Shown here one piece after another: positions 9,533 through 20,624 of a stretch of DNA of 64,000 nt. Position numbers and translations under genes: made by a program. The stretch lies in NCBI RefSeq assembly GCF_900068895.1, contig NZ_CDPK01000005.1, forward strand, positions 187,617 to 251,616, written 5' to 3'. Each line of letters opens with the position of its first letter. Within the stretch, counting starts at the first letter, position 1. The stretch is from Erwinia sp. ErVv1 (GTDB lineage Bacteria; Pseudomonadota; Gammaproteobacteria; Enterobacterales; Enterobacteriaceae). Below the pieces are notes generated by a model that was not told where the DNA came from, ran no database searches, and saw only the letters and a list, made by a program, of their open reading frames with translations.

Positions 9533-9559
9533 AAAAAAAAAGGCTCGCCGAAGCGAGCC
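9533..9559 (-). terminator. Terminator of the peroxiredoxin gene
   Basis: Stem GGCTCGC-CGAA-GCGAGCC, followed on the minus strand by nine T residues, 17 bases beyond the stop codon. Confidence 0.9.
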
Positions 9560-9576
9560 ATTGCAAAACGCGGGAA

Positions 9577-10179
9577 TTACAGGTTATTTGCGTTTGCGGA
9601 CAGGTATTTAGCTACGCCGTCTGGAGACGCGCCCATACCTTCTTTGCCTTTTTCCCACTGAGCCGGGCACACTTCACCGTGCTCTTCGTGGAACTGCAGC
9701 GCGTCTACCATACGCAGCATTTCGTCAACGTTGCGGCCCAGCGGCAGATCGTTAACAACCTGGTGGCGAACCACACCGGCTTTGTCGATCAGGAATGAGC
9801 CACGCAGCGCAACGCCAGCATCCGGGTGTTCAATACCAAACGCTTTCTGCACTTCGCGTTTGATATCAGCAACCATCGCATATTTCACTTCGCCGATGCC
9901 GCCTTTATCAATTGGGGTTTTACGCCAGGCGTTATGAACGAACTCGGAGTCAAAAGAAACGCCCACAACTTCCACGCCGCGCTTCTGGAACTCTTCGTAA
10001 CGCTTGTCGAAGGCAATCAGTTCAGAAGGACACACGAAAGTGAAGTCCATTGGCCAAAAGAACACCACGGTGGCCTTGCCAGCGGTGTGTTTTTTGAAGT
10101 TGAAGTTTTCAACGATTTCACCGTTGCCCAGCACGGCAGCAGCAGTAAAATCAGGGGCTTGACGAGTTACCAGGACCAT
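9577..10179 (-). CDS. 2-Cys peroxiredoxin (AhpC/TSA family)
   Basis: Cytoplasmic thiol peroxidase of 200 residues that reduces hydrogen peroxide and organic hydroperoxides. The peroxidatic cysteine is in FTFVCPSE (about residue 50) and the resolving cysteine in EHGEVCPAQW (about residue 171), so it is a typical 2-Cys enzyme. The C-terminal helix ends in YLSANANNL, which differs from the usual YF-type tail of sensitive eukaryotic enzymes. AGGAG lies 7 bases before the ATG. It is monocistronic with its own terminator. E. coli has no copy at this locus. Its leader holds a perfect palindrome. Confidence 0.94.
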   Translation of the reverse strand: MVLVTRQAPDFTAAAVLGNGEIVENFNFKKHTAGKATVVFFWPMDFTFVCPSELIAFDKRYEEFQKRGVEVVGVSFDSEFVHNAWRKTPIDKGGIGEVKYAMVADIKREVQKAFGIEHPDAGVALRGSFLIDKAGVVRHQVVNDLPLGRNVDEMLRMVDALQFHEEHGEVCPAQWEKGKEGMGASPDGVAKYLSANANNL

Positions 10180-10203
10180 ATGTACTCCTGTAAAAAGTGA
10201 GTG

Positions 10204-10217
10204 AATTAACGTTAATT
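10204..10217. promoter_or_regulatory. 14-bp perfect palindrome in the peroxiredoxin leader
   Basis: AATTAACGTTAATT is a perfect inverted repeat 25 bases upstream of the start codon. It could be an operator. I cannot assign a regulator; it does not look like an OxyR site. Confidence 0.35.
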
Positions 10218-10362
10218 AGACGCAGTATAAAGGTGGCTTCCGCGCGTGAACCAGCGCAACAGGCCGATTAATGAGATAGGCTAAAGCTATCAAAAGGTGT
10301 TATTCCTTCAGGCAGTCCACCACAGTAGTCTATTTCTGCAAAAGGGCAACGCTTTTCATTAT

Positions 10363-10944
10363 TCAGAGGGCTTTTTGCGAGGCAAGTTCCATCATTCGCG
10401 GATATAACTGCCAAAAATAGTCGCTAAACGTTTGATAGTTATCAATGAAATCATAATAGGACGGCGCCAGCGCGGCCAGCCGGGGCCTGCTGCTGGCCAT
10501 GCCGTTCAGCACTCTCTCAAGCCAGGCCGGATCGGCATACCTCTCCATCCAGCGCTCGCGCCATAGATAGCGATTAAGGCTCTGAAAGCGTTCCGGCGTC
10601 CCAGCCAGGTGAGGCGTAATTTCATCCTCAGCAAGGGTTAAAAATTCGCTAAGCGGCCTGTCGGGATGCAACCGGCCCCAGTTAAGGGATAAGAAGTGAT
10701 CCCAGATAACATCAAGCGTAATGGGTGCCACCCGGCGCGTTTCATCGCGAAAAAATGCCTTTGCCGCGCGAACTTCAGGTAAAGCATCGGTCATCGCATC
10801 AACACGGCGGTGCAGCAAAATGCCCTCAGCAACGGCATCCGGCCAGTCGTTACGCGGATTACCGCGAACATAGTCAGCCATAAGGTTACCCAGCAGGGAG
10901 CTGTCAGCCAGCGTGGCGAGGTGGAGGTGGGCGAGATAGTTCAT
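10363..10944 (-). CDS. acpH: AcpH, acyl-carrier-protein phosphodiesterase
   Basis: Hydrolyses the 4'-phosphopantetheine group from holo-ACP, giving apo-ACP. With the ATG at 10944 the protein is 193 residues, the E. coli length, and starts MNYLAHLHLA. HD-domain-like features include DYVRGNP, HRRVDAMTD and the histidine/aspartate-rich VIWDHFL segment. An in-frame GTG two codons upstream (10950) is the alternative. The gene precedes the divergent queA, as in E. coli. Confidence 0.93.
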   Translation of the reverse strand: MNYLAHLHLATLADSSLLGNLMADYVRGNPRNDWPDAVAEGILLHRRVDAMTDALPEVRAAKAFFRDETRRVAPITLDVIWDHFLSLNWGRLHPDRPLSEFLTLAEDEITPHLAGTPERFQSLNRYLWRERWMERYADPAWLERVLNGMASSRPRLAALAPSYYDFIDNYQTFSDYFWQLYPRMMELASQKAL

Positions 10945-11106
10945 CCCCACAGTATACCGCCTTCGCCCTTGACGCTGTAGCGGCGTTTGCGGCGTTCGCT
11001 CACCCGAATCACTTACTTGAGTAAGCGCGTCGGATTCACTCCCTGTTTAGAAATGGTCGGTTTTCAGCTAGACTGTGCGCCCTGATTTCCCTGACAGTGA
11101 ATGACC

Positions 11107-12177
11107 ATGCGCGTTGCCGATTTTTCCTTTGAGTTGCCCGAGTCCCTGATTGCCCACTATCCGCAGGCCCAGCGCAGCGGATGTCGTCTGTTGACCCTGA
11201 ATGGGGCTGACGGCACGCTGACGCACGGGGTCTTCACCGATTTGCTGGATATGCTCAACCCCGGCGACCTGCTGGTGTTCAACAATACGCGGGTGATCCC
11301 CGCGCGCGTCTTTGGTCGCAAAGCCAGCGGCGGTAAAATTGAAGTGCTGGTCGAGCGTATGCTTGACGACCATCGCGTACTGGCGCATGTCCGCTCCTCT
11401 AAGGCACCTAAGCCGGGCGCTGAACTTCTGCTGGGTGATGACGAAAGCGTCAAAGCCACCATGGTCGCGCGGCACGATACGCTGTTTGAGCTGCGCTTTG
11501 AGGATGAGCGTGCGGTACTGGACATCCTGAATGCCGTGGGGCATATGCCGCTGCCGCCTTATATTGATCGCCCGGATGAAGAAGCGGACCGCGAGCTTTA
11601 TCAGACCGTATACAGTGAGCGTCCTGGTGCGGTAGCCGCGCCGACCGCTGGGTTGCATTTCGACCAGCCGCTGCTGGATGCGCTGCGTGAGAAAGGTATT
11701 GAAACCGCTTTTGTGACCCTGCACGTTGGCGCGGGTACCTTCCAGCCGGTGCGGGTAGAGAGCATTGAAGACCACATCATGCATGCCGAATATGCCGAGG
11801 TGCCACAGGAGGTGGTGGACGCGGTACTGGCCTGCAAGGCACGCGGCAACCGCGTGGTCGCGGTAGGCACAACCTCCGTTCGTTCTCTGGAGAGCGCGGC
11901 GAAGGCGGCACAGGGCCAGCTGATTGCACCCTTTTTCGATGACACGAAAATCTTTATCTATCCCGGCTACCATTACCAGGTTATTGACGCGCTGGTAACC
12001 AACTTCCATCTGCCTGAATCAACGCTGATTATGCTGGTCTCCGCCTTTGCCGGTTACCGCAATACCCTGCATGCCTATCAGCAGGCGGTTGCTGAACAGT
12101 ACCGTTTCTTTAGCTACGGCGACGCCATGTTTATCACCCAAAATCCGCAGGCCGCAGATGAACAGGTGGGCGGTTAA
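11107..12177 (+). CDS. queA: QueA, S-adenosylmethionine:tRNA ribosyltransferase-isomerase
   Basis: Makes epoxyqueuosine in tRNA by transferring and isomerising the ribosyl part of SAM onto preQ1-modified tRNA. It is 356 residues from the ATG at 11107, identical in length to E. coli QueA and with its N-terminus [19 protein letters not shown]; the ATG at 11101 would add two residues. Conserved blocks include [12 protein letters not shown], the AAPTAGLHF motif, THVGAGTF-like [11 protein letters not shown], and [12 protein letters not shown]. It is the first gene of the queA-tgt-yajC-secD-secF run. Confidence 0.97.
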   Translation: MRVADFSFELPESLIAHYPQAQRSGCRLLTLNGADGTLTHGVFTDLLDMLNPGDLLVFNNTRVIPARVFGRKASGGKIEVLVERMLDDHRVLAHVRSSKAPKPGAELLLGDDESVKATMVARHDTLFELRFEDERAVLDILNAVGHMPLPPYIDRPDEEADRELYQTVYSERPGAVAAPTAGLHFDQPLLDALREKGIETAFVTLHVGAGTFQPVRVESIEDHIMHAEYAEVPQEVVDAVLACKARGNRVVAVGTTSVRSLESAAKAAQGQLIAPFFDDTKIFIYPGYHYQVIDALVTNFHLPESTLIMLVSAFAGYRNTLHAYQQAVAEQYRFFSYGDAMFITQNPQAADEQVGG

Positions 12178-12233
12178 CGCGCTCGCTTGTATCGCAGCTG
12201 CCTGGGTTGGTAGAATGCGCTCCTTTTTACTGA

Positions 12234-13388
<1,155 letters not shown>

Positions 13389-13412
13389 TAATTAAACAAA
13401 GAGGGAAATTAA

Positions 13413-13745
13413 ATGAGTTTGTTCATATCTGACGCAGTGGCTGCCGCAGGCGCGCCGTCTCAGTCAAGTCCTTATTCACTGGTTATTATGCTGGTGGTAT
13501 TTGGCCTGATCTTCTTTTTCATGATCCTGCGTCCGCAGCAGAAACGTGCGAAAGAACATAAAAAGCTGATGGACTCCATCTCTAAAGGTGACGAAGTGCT
13601 GACCACCGGTGGTCTGGTAGGTCGCGTAACCAAAGTGGCTGACACGGGCTACGTGGCCATCGCGCTGAACGAGACCACGGAAGTAGTGGTTAAACGTGAT
13701 TTCGTGGCTGCCGTCCTGCCGAAAGGTACGATGAAAGCGCTTTAA
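13413..13745 (+). CDS. yajC: YajC, Sec translocase accessory subunit
   Basis: Small inner-membrane partner of SecDF, 110 residues. There is one transmembrane helix (about 20-40, LVIMLVVFGLIFFFMILRPQ) followed by the conserved RPQQKRAKEHKKLMDSI and a small cytoplasmic domain (KGDEVLTTGGLVGRV). It sits between tgt and secD in the usual order. Confidence 0.96.
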   Translation: MSLFISDAVAAAGAPSQSSPYSLVIMLVVFGLIFFFMILRPQQKRAKEHKKLMDSISKGDEVLTTGGLVGRVTKVADTGYVAIALNETTEVVVKRDFVAAVLPKGTMKAL

Positions 13746-13772
13746 TTTTTTGTCTTCCCTAAGGGAAATGCC

Positions 13773-15620
13773 GTGTTAAACCGTTATCCTTTGTGGAAGT
13801 ACATCATGCTGGTCGTCGTGCTTATCGTCGGCCTGCTGTATGCGCTTCCTAACCTTTATGGTGAGGATCCGGCTGTTCAGGTCACTGGTGCGCGCGGAAG
13901 CGCCGCCAGTGAGCAAACGCTGGTCCAGATCCAGAACGTATTAAAACAAGACAATATTCAGAGCAAATCCATCGCGCTGGAAAATGGCGCTATCCTGGCA
14001 CGTTTTGCCAACGGTGATGCCCAGCTGCGCGCGCGTGATGCGATGATCAAGGTACTGGGCGAAGACTATGTCGTTGCGCTCAACCTGGCACCGGCGACGC
14101 CTGAATGGTTATCCCTGCTGGCTGCTGAACCGATGAAGCTCGGTCTGGATCTGCGCGGTGGCGTGCACTTCCTGATGGAAGTTGATATGGATACCGCCCT
14201 GGGCAAGCTCCAGGAGCAAAATATTGATAACCTCCGCAGCGACCTTCGCGATAAAAACATCCCCTACACCAACGTGCGCAAAACGGATAACTACGGTCTG
14301 GAAATCCGCTTCCGCGATGCTGCGGCGCGTGATGATGCCGTCAGCTATCTCTCTGGCCGCCATCGCGATCTGGTGATCAACAGCAGCGGCAGCAATGCGC
14401 TGCGCGCGGTCATGACCGACGATCGTCTGCGTGAGGCTCGCGAATACGCCGTACAGCAAAACATTACCATCCTGCGTAACCGCGTTAACCAGCTCGGCGT
14501 GGCCGAACCGCTGGTGCAGCGTCAGGGCTCCGATCGTATCGTGGTCGAGCTGCCGGGTATTCAGGATACGGCGCGGGCGAAAGAGATTCTGGGCGCGACG
14601 GCGACGCTGGAATTCCGCCTGGTGAACACCTCTGTTGACCCTACCGCCGCCGCGAATGGCCGCGTACCGGGTGATTCTGAAGTCAAAAAAACCCGTGAAG
14701 GCGAGCCGGTAACGCTCTACAAGCGCGTGATTCTGACCGGCGATCATATTACCGATTCCACGTCCAGCCAGGATGAGTACAACCAGGCGCAGGTGAACAT
14801 TTCACTGGATAGCGCGGGCGGTAACATCATGTCCAACTTCACCAAGGATAATATCGGTAAGCCGATGGCAACGCTGTTTGTTGAGTATAAAGACAGCGGT
14901 AAGAAAGATGCCAACGGTCGGGCGATTCTGGCGAAGCAGGAAGAGGTCATTAACGTGGCGAATATCCAGTCCCGACTGGGTAACAGCTTCCGTATTACCG
15001 GTATCAGTAATCCTAACGAAGCCCGTCAGCTCTCGCTGCTGCTGCGTGCGGGTGCGCTGATTGCGCCTATTCAGATTGTTGAAGAGCGTACTATCGGTCC
15101 AACCATGGGCCAGCAGAACATCACTCAGGGTCTGGAAGCCTGTCTGTGGGGCCTGATCGCCTCTATCGTGTTTATGGTGGTTTACTACCGTAAATTCGGG
15201 GTGATTGCTACCACGGCGCTGGTCGCTAACCTGGTGCTGATCGTGGGGATTATGTCCCTGCTGCCGGGCGCTACCCTTACCATGCCGGGCATCGCCGGGA
15301 TCGTACTGACGCTGGCGGTTGCGGTGGATGCAAACGTACTGATCAATGAGCGTATTAAGGAAGAGCTGAAGAACGGTCGCTCCGTTCAGCAGGCGATTCA
15401 TGAAGGCTACAGCGGTGCGTTCTCCAGTATTATCGACGCCAACGTGACGACGCTGATCACCGCGATTATCCTGTACGCGGTCGGTACGGGTTCGATTAAA
15501 GGCTTTGCTATCACCACGGCAATCGGTGTGGTGACGTCTATGTTTACCGCCATTGTCGGTACCCGCGCCATCGTCAACCTGTTGTACGGCGGCAAACGCA
15601 TCAACAAGCTGTCTATCTGA
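13773..15620 (+). CDS. secD: SecD, protein translocase subunit
   Basis: RND-family subunit that uses the proton gradient to pull proteins out of the SecYEG channel on the periplasmic side. It is 615 residues, starting with GTG at 13773. It has one N-terminal membrane helix (about 8-27), a large periplasmic P1 domain beginning with the [15 protein letters not shown] block, and five C-terminal helices including [26 protein letters not shown], which carries the conserved aspartate. secF follows after 10 bases. Confidence 0.97.
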   Translation: MLNRYPLWKYIMLVVVLIVGLLYALPNLYGEDPAVQVTGARGSAASEQTLVQIQNVLKQDNIQSKSIALENGAILARFANGDAQLRARDAMIKVLGEDYVVALNLAPATPEWLSLLAAEPMKLGLDLRGGVHFLMEVDMDTALGKLQEQNIDNLRSDLRDKNIPYTNVRKTDNYGLEIRFRDAAARDDAVSYLSGRHRDLVINSSGSNALRAVMTDDRLREAREYAVQQNITILRNRVNQLGVAEPLVQRQGSDRIVVELPGIQDTARAKEILGATATLEFRLVNTSVDPTAAANGRVPGDSEVKKTREGEPVTLYKRVILTGDHITDSTSSQDEYNQAQVNISLDSAGGNIMSNFTKDNIGKPMATLFVEYKDSGKKDANGRAILAKQEEVINVANIQSRLGNSFRITGISNPNEARQLSLLLRAGALIAPIQIVEERTIGPTMGQQNITQGLEACLWGLIASIVFMVVYYRKFGVIATTALVANLVLIVGIMSLLPGATLTMPGIAGIVLTLAVAVDANVLINERIKEELKNGRSVQQAIHEGYSGAFSSIIDANVTTLITAIILYAVGTGSIKGFAITTAIGVVTSMFTAIVGTRAIVNLLYGGKRINKLSI

Positions 15621-15630
15621 GGAGTGCGTT

Positions 15631-16599
15631 GTGGCACAGGACTATAGCGTTGAACAACTGAACTACGGCCGTAAAGTCTATGACTTTATGCGCTGGGATA
15701 AATTGGCCTTTACCCTTTCCGGCCTGTTGCTGATCGCCTCTTTTGCAATAATGGGCGTGAAAGGGTTTAACTGGGGTCTGGATTTCACCGGTGGTACGGT
15801 GATTGAAATTACCCTGGAAAAACCAGCCGATCTCGACAGCCTGCGCGGTGCGCTTGAGAAGTCTGGCTTTGTGGACCCACAAATCCAGAACTTCGGCAGC
15901 AGCCGTGACGTCCTGGTCCGTCTCTCTCCTCATGAGGGGAATGCGGGCCAGGAGCTGGGTAACAAGGTGGTCACCACCATTAATCAGGCCAGCCAGCAGC
16001 AGGCTACCGTGAAGCGTATTGAGTTCGTCGGTCCCAGCGTGGGCAGCGATCTGGCGCAGACCGGCGGTATGGCGCTGCTGGTGGCGCTGATCGCCATCCT
16101 TATCTACGTTGGTTTTCGCTTCGAATGGCGACTGGCGTTAGGGGCCGTACTGGCGCTGGCGCACGACGTGATCATTACTATGGGCGTGCTGTCTCTGTTC
16201 CATATTGAGATAGATTTGACCATTATCGCGTCGCTGATGTCGGTTATCGGCTACTCGCTGAACGACAGTATCGTGGTATCGGACCGTATTCGTGAGAACT
16301 TCCGCAAAATTCGTCGCGGAACGCCTTACGAGATCTTCAACGTCTCGCTGACGCAGACGCTGAGCCGTACCATCATGACCTCTGCGACCACGCTGATGGT
16401 GGTGCTGATGCTGTTTATCTTTGGCGGTGCGCTGCTGGAAGGCTTCTCATTGACCATGCTGATTGGTGTGTCCATCGGGACCATCTCTTCAATCTATGTT
16501 GCCTCGGCCCTGGCGCTGAAGCTGGGAATGAAGCGTGAGCATATGCTTCAGCAGAAGGTTGAGAAAGAGGGTGCCGATCAACCTTCAATCATGCCGTAA
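15631..16599 (+). CDS. secF: SecF, protein translocase subunit
   Basis: Partner of SecD, 322 residues. The start is GTG at 15631, preceded by GAGGAG across the secD stop; this gives the expected N-terminus [23 protein letters not shown]. An upstream open frame (from 15553) overlaps secD and is not used. Six membrane segments, the [16 protein letters not shown] block and the [19 protein letters not shown] helix are all present. Confidence 0.97.
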   Translation: MAQDYSVEQLNYGRKVYDFMRWDKLAFTLSGLLLIASFAIMGVKGFNWGLDFTGGTVIEITLEKPADLDSLRGALEKSGFVDPQIQNFGSSRDVLVRLSPHEGNAGQELGNKVVTTINQASQQQATVKRIEFVGPSVGSDLAQTGGMALLVALIAILIYVGFRFEWRLALGAVLALAHDVIITMGVLSLFHIEIDLTIIASLMSVIGYSLNDSIVVSDRIRENFRKIRRGTPYEIFNVSLTQTLSRTIMTSATTLMVVLMLFIFGGALLEGFSLTMLIGVSIGTISSIYVASALALKLGMKREHMLQQKVEKEGADQPSIMP

Positions 16600-16636
16600 G
16601 CGGGAGAATTGCCGTTCTCAAGTCTGAGCGGCAGTT

Positions 16637-16668
16637 GAAAAAAACAACCCCACGCTAAGGTGGGGTTG
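16637..16668 (-). terminator. Terminator for yajI
   Basis: Stem CAACCCCA / TGGGGTTG with an 8-base loop; on the minus strand it is followed by eight T residues. It lies beyond the yajI stop. Confidence 0.75.
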
Positions 16669-16681
16669 ATTGACCGTCAGA

Positions 16682-16705
16682 AGCGCCGCTAATGCGGCGC
16701 TTTTT
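16682..16705 (+). terminator. Terminator of the queA-secF run
   Basis: Stem AGCGCCGC-TAAT-GCGGCGCT followed by TTTT, 83 bases after the secF stop. Confidence 0.85.
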
Positions 16706-16734
16706 ATTTGGCTGGTGTGGAAGGCTGCCCGGAA

Positions 16735-17310
16735 TTATTGGGCGGGTGTTGCCAGCTGTTCGGAAGGAGCCAGCTGGATATCATGGATACGTACGTAGCC
16801 TAACTGCTCGGGTGACACATTTTTCAGGCTTAGCGAAACGGCTGCATCACGTCTCGGCAACAGCGCGTCCGTCAGGTGAAGGGTCTGACTCTGACTGCTG
16901 GCCTCCAGTGGTTTACCCGTTGCGCTATCTGTTTCACCCCATTCAACCTGCGCGCTCAACGCCGGAATTGGCTTATCTGACACCGCATGGATATGCAACA
17001 TCACCCGCGTGCCGTCGGCTTCGCTTTGTAGCGAACCAAGCGACAGTCGAAGATCCCCCGCCTGACTTTGCAACACCACTGCCGTGTGGGTGGATGGCAA
17101 TAGCCACGCACCCTGTGCGGCACCGCCGTTAAGGCTATTTTGCTGCTCCAACAGCGAGGCCTGAGCGGTAAGCTGCTGCATCTGATTGTTCAGCTTACCC
17201 ACTTCATGGTGCAATTTGTTCAGCTGCGGCTGCTGCGCGGGGGTGGCACAGCCGGCTAACAGCAGGGCTGCTGTTACCAGCAGAGGGGCTTTTACTCTGT
17301 CCTTTACCAT
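16735..17310 (-). CDS. yajI: YajI-like lipoprotein (DUF3251)
   Basis: Predicted outer- or inner-membrane lipoprotein, 191 residues. The signal peptide ends in the lipobox LLLAGC (Cys about 21). A short coiled coil with heptads of L, N and Q follows (about 30-60), then a beta-rich domain. The locus next to secF and nrdR and the overall sequence match E. coli YajI, whose function is not known. The gene ends at a minus-strand terminator. Confidence 0.85.
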   Translation of the reverse strand: MVKDRVKAPLLVTAALLLAGCATPAQQPQLNKLHHEVGKLNNQMQQLTAQASLLEQQNSLNGGAAQGAWLLPSTHTAVVLQSQAGDLRLSLGSLQSEADGTRVMLHIHAVSDKPIPALSAQVEWGETDSATGKPLEASSQSQTLHLTDALLPRRDAAVSLSLKNVSPEQLGYVRIHDIQLAPSEQLATPAQ

Positions 17311-17336
17311 TCTGTTCCGGGCTCCTTGCAGCCAGC

Positions 17337-17777
17337 TTACTCAGGGATACGCAGCGTCTGTCCGGGATAGATCTTGTCCGGATGAGAGAGCATTGGCTTG
17401 TTCGCTTCAAATATTTTGTTGTACTTGTTCGCGTCGCCATAAACCTGTTTAGAGATGGCGCTCAGGGTATCGCCCGACTTAACGGTATAAAATTTCGCTT
17501 CTGTGGCAGGTTCAGCCACTTTCACGTTGTCATCAACTGCGGTAATGCCCGCTACGTTCCCTGCTGCAACGAGGATTTTCTCTTTCAGTTCCTGAGAAAT
17601 AGCGTCACCGCTGATGCTGGCTTTGCCATCATTAACCTTCACATCGACCTTATCACTGCCCGGCAGGCCCAGTTTGTTGATATAGTCGTGCAGCTTTTTA
17701 CTCTGGTCCTCATCGGTGCCTGAAACGGAATCCCACAGTTTTTCACCCGCTTCTTTTACAAAGTTGAAAAGTCCCAT
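17337..17777 (-). CDS. kbp: Kbp (YgaU-type) BON/LysM potassium-binding protein
   Basis: Cytoplasmic two-domain protein of 146 residues: N-terminus [16 protein letters not shown], a BON domain (about 20-88) and a C-terminal LysM domain (about 95-146, [19 protein letters not shown]...[11 protein letters not shown]). E. coli YgaU/Kbp binds potassium ions and has the same layout and near-identical LysM part. There is no signal peptide. In E. coli the gene lies elsewhere; here it is directly upstream of yajI (26-base gap) and may be cotranscribed with it. AGGA lies 6 bases before the ATG. Confidence 0.92.
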   Translation of the reverse strand: MGLFNFVKEAGEKLWDSVSGTDEDQSKKLHDYINKLGLPGSDKVDVKVNDGKASISGDAISQELKEKILVAAGNVAGITAVDDNVKVAEPATEAKFYTVKSGDTLSAISKQVYGDANKYNKIFEANKPMLSHPDKIYPGQTLRIPE

Positions 17778-17985
17778 ATATCCTCCGGTTAATTGTTGCT
17801 CACTGAATGATTTATTTCACGTCAGGGGATAATTATAGCGGGAAAAACGGGAGCTGCTTTCAGGGGAGGTCTGAAAGAGGCCTGAAGGCTAAGGGATAAT
17901 CGCGGTCAAAAGGTCGGTACGTTATTTTGTTCACTTTGACTTCGCGCTACACTGTATGTCTATTTCCAGACTATCAGGAAGCATC

Positions 17986-18435
17986 ATGCACTGCCCGTTC
18001 TGTTCTGCTGTGGATACCAAAGTGATCGACTCCCGCCTGGTGGGGGAGGGAACCTCAGTGCGTCGACGTCGTCAATGCCTGGTGTGCCATGAGCGGTTTA
18101 CTACCTTTGAGGTGGCCGAGCTGGTAATGCCGCGGGTGGTGAAAAGCAATGATATTCGCGAGCCGTTTAATGAAGATAAGCTCAGCAGCGGTATCATGAA
18201 AGCGCTGGAGAAACGCCCGGTTAACTCCGATGACGTGGAAAACGCCGTCAGCCATATCAAAAGCCAGCTGCGCTCGACCGGTGAGCGTGAAGTTCCCAGT
18301 AAAATGATCGGTAACCTGGTCATGGACGAACTGAAGAAGCTGGATAAAGTGGCCTACATTCGCTTTGCTTCGGTTTATCGCAGTTTCGAAGATATTCGCG
18401 AATTTGGCGAAGAGATTGCCCGCTTACAGGACTAA
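17986..18435 (+). CDS. nrdR: NrdR, ribonucleotide reductase repressor
   Basis: Zinc- and nucleotide-binding repressor of ribonucleotide reductase genes, 149 residues. The zinc ribbon uses C3, C6, C31 and C34; an ATP-cone domain follows (about 49-139). The ATG at 17986 with AGGA 10 bases upstream gives the standard N-terminus MHCPFC; an open frame from 17956 is not used. ribD starts three bases after the stop, so the two are likely cotranscribed. Confidence 0.97.
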   Translation: MHCPFCSAVDTKVIDSRLVGEGTSVRRRRQCLVCHERFTTFEVAELVMPRVVKSNDIREPFNEDKLSSGIMKALEKRPVNSDDVENAVSHIKSQLRSTGEREVPSKMIGNLVMDELKKLDKVAYIRFASVYRSFEDIREFGEEIARLQD

Positions 18436-18438
18436 CTC

Positions 18439-19548
18439 ATGCGTGATGAAATCTATATGGCGCGCGCCCTGGAGCTGGCCCGCCGGGGACGCTTCACCAC
18501 GACGCCCAATCCTAACGTAGGCTGCGTTATCGTACGTGCAGGCCAGGTGGTAGGGGAAGGCTATCACTACCGTGCGGGTGAGCCGCACGCCGAAGTTCAC
18601 GCATTACGCATGGCGGGTGACAAAGCGCGCGGGGCGACGGCTTACGTCACCCTGGAACCCTGTAGCCATCATGGGCGAACGCCGCCCTGCTGCGATGCAC
18701 TGATTGCCGCGGGTGTCAGCCGCGTGGTGGTAGCGATGCAGGACCCTAACCCGGAAGTGGCGGGGCGCGGACTTTACAGGCTCAGGCAGGCAGGTATTGA
18801 GGTCAGCCACGGGCTGATGATGCAGGAAGCGGAAGCGCTAAACCGCGGATTTCTGAAACGGATGCGTACCGGCTTCCCCTGGGTGCAGCTTAAAATGGGC
18901 GCGTCGGTGGATGGCAGAACGGCGATGGCCAACGGCGAAAGCCAGTGGATTACCTCACCGGAAGCCCGGCGCGACGTGCAGCGGCTGCGCGCGCAAAGTT
19001 CCGCTATTCTCAGCAGCAGTGCAACGGTGCTGGCGGATAATCCCTCCCTGAATGTACGCTGGGACGAACTGTCCGGCGAGAGTCAGGCGCTGTTCCCGGA
19101 AACGGATCTGCGGCAGCCGATACGCGTGATCGTCGACAGTAAGAATCGCGTCACGCCCGAGCACCGCCTGATTAATCAGCCCGGTGCCACCTGGCTGGTG
19201 CGCGAGCAGGCTGATACGCAGCGCTGGCCCGCAAATGTAGAGCAATTTACCCTGCCGCTGCATCGTAACCAGACGGATTTAGTGTCGCTGCTGCTGCTGT
19301 TAGGCCGCCGTCAGATCAACAGCGTCTGGGTGGAAGCGGGTGCGGGCCTTGCCGGCGCGCTGCTTAGCGCGGGCGTGGTTGATGAGCTTATTATTTATCT
19401 TGCGCCCAGGCTGCTAGGCGATGCCGCCCGTGGTCTGTGCCATTTGCCCGGCATCGCACATCTTGCTGAAGCGCCAGCGTTCTCATTCAGCGATATTCGT
19501 CAGGTCGGGCCTGATTTACGTCTTACGCTCACGCCGAATGCATCTTAG
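18439..19548 (+). CDS. ribD: RibD, riboflavin deaminase/reductase
   Basis: Bifunctional enzyme for the second and third steps of riboflavin synthesis. It is 369 residues. The deaminase domain has the zinc motif H50-A-E52 and PCSHHGRTPPC (C75, C84); the NADPH reductase domain starts near 147 (VQLKMGASVDGRTA) and has the WVEAGAGLAGALL motif near the end. The order nrdR-ribD-ribH-nusB is as in E. coli. Confidence 0.96.
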   Translation: MRDEIYMARALELARRGRFTTTPNPNVGCVIVRAGQVVGEGYHYRAGEPHAEVHALRMAGDKARGATAYVTLEPCSHHGRTPPCCDALIAAGVSRVVVAMQDPNPEVAGRGLYRLRQAGIEVSHGLMMQEAEALNRGFLKRMRTGFPWVQLKMGASVDGRTAMANGESQWITSPEARRDVQRLRAQSSAILSSSATVLADNPSLNVRWDELSGESQALFPETDLRQPIRVIVDSKNRVTPEHRLINQPGATWLVREQADTQRWPANVEQFTLPLHRNQTDLVSLLLLLGRRQINSVWVEAGAGLAGALLSAGVVDELIIYLAPRLLGDAARGLCHLPGIAHLAEAPAFSFSDIRQVGPDLRLTLTPNAS

Positions 19549-19663
19549 TTAGCATTATTGATGATGCGACCCGCCGTCTGCGCGAAAGCGGAAGCAGACC
19601 GGTGAAGAGTGTGATAGAATCCGCCCCCCTGCGGGGCCTCAACAGAACCCTTAAAGGAAGATT

Positions 19664-20134
19664 ATGAACGTAATTGAAGCTGCTGTTGCTACTCCTGACG
19701 CGCGCGTGGCGATTGTTATCGCGCGTTTCAACAACTTTATCAACGACAGCCTGCTAAGCGGTGCCCTCGATGCGCTGAAGCGTATTGGCCAGGTCAAAGA
19801 TGAAAACATCACCGTGGTCTGGGTGCCGGGCGCCTATGAAATGCCGATGACCGCGCGCGCGCTGGCCAATGCCGGCAAGCATGATGCCGTGGTCGCCCTG
19901 GGAACGGTTATTCGTGGTGGCACTGCCCACTTTGAATACGTCGCGGGTGAAGCCAGCTCTGGCCTGGCCAGTGTGGCAATGAACAGTGATATTCCGGTTG
20001 CTTTCGGCGTCCTGACGACTGAAAACATCGAGCAGGCCATTGAGCGCGCCGGAACAAAAGCGGGTAATAAAGGGGCGGAAGCTGCCCTGACCGCACTTGA
20101 AATGATTAACGTATTGAAAGCCATCAAAGCCTGA
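19664..20134 (+). CDS. ribH: RibH, lumazine synthase
   Basis: 6,7-Dimethyl-8-ribityllumazine synthase, 156 residues; condenses the pyrimidine from RibD with the butanone phosphate from RibB. Family motifs are [40 protein letters not shown], and [17 protein letters not shown] with the phosphate-binding residues. The 115-base gap after ribD may carry its own promoter. Called ribE in older E. coli naming. Confidence 0.97.
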   Translation: MNVIEAAVATPDARVAIVIARFNNFINDSLLSGALDALKRIGQVKDENITVVWVPGAYEMPMTARALANAGKHDAVVALGTVIRGGTAHFEYVAGEASSGLASVAMNSDIPVAFGVLTTENIEQAIERAGTKAGNKGAEAALTALEMINVLKAIKA

Positions 20135-20150
20135 TTTAAAGGGGAATTTC

Positions 20151-20570
20151 GTGAAACCTGCTGCTCGTCGCCGCGCCCGTGAATGTGCTGTCCAGGCGCT
20201 TTACTCCTGGCAGTTGTCTAAGAACGACATCTCTGATGTCGAATACCAGTTTCTGGCGGAGCAAGACGTCAAGGACGTTGATATCAGCTATTTCCGCGAG
20301 CTGCTGACCGGGGTTGCGACCAACAGCGCGTATCTCGATGGCCTGATGAAGCCCTGGCTGTCTCGTCAGCTGGAAGAGCTGGGTCAGGTTGAGAAAGCGA
20401 TTTTGCGGATCTCACTGTATGAGCTGAGCAAACGCGCCGACGTTCCCTACAAGGTGGCCATCAACGAGGGGATTGAGCTGGCGAAAATATTTGGCGCCGA
20501 AGACAGCCACAAATTTGTCAACGGCGTGCTGGATAAAGCCGCTCCCACTATCCGCCCCAATAAGAAGTAA
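20151..20570 (+). CDS. nusB: NusB, transcription antitermination factor
   Basis: RNA-binding factor that with NusE (S10) binds boxA of ribosomal RNA operons. It is 139 residues and all-helical; the arginine-rich start ([20 protein letters not shown]) and the [25 protein letters not shown] block are diagnostic. It starts with GTG at 20151 behind AAGGGGA. It ends at a terminator, though thiL begins 54 bases later. Confidence 0.96.
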   Translation: MKPAARRRARECAVQALYSWQLSKNDISDVEYQFLAEQDVKDVDISYFRELLTGVATNSAYLDGLMKPWLSRQLEELGQVEKAILRISLYELSKRADVPYKVAINEGIELAKIFGAEDSHKFVNGVLDKAAPTIRPNKK

Positions 20571-20577
20571 TCCTCCC

Positions 20578-20606
20578 AGGCCGGTTTACCGGCCTTCTTC
20601 TTTTTT
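20578..20606 (+). terminator. Terminator after nusB
   Basis: Stem GGCCGG-TTTA-CCGGCC followed by a T-rich stretch (TTCTTCTTTTTT), 8 bases after the nusB stop. Some read-through into thiL is possible. Confidence 0.75.
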
Positions 20607-20624
20607 AACCCCGGAACGCAGCGT

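Noticed and set aside
14109-14747. 212-codon minus-strand frame opposite secD
   Set aside because: Shadow of the conserved secD coding sequence, with no ribosome site.
19549-19663. FMN riboswitch in the ribD-ribH gap
   Set aside because: The gap is only 115 bases and the conserved RFN-element segments are not present.
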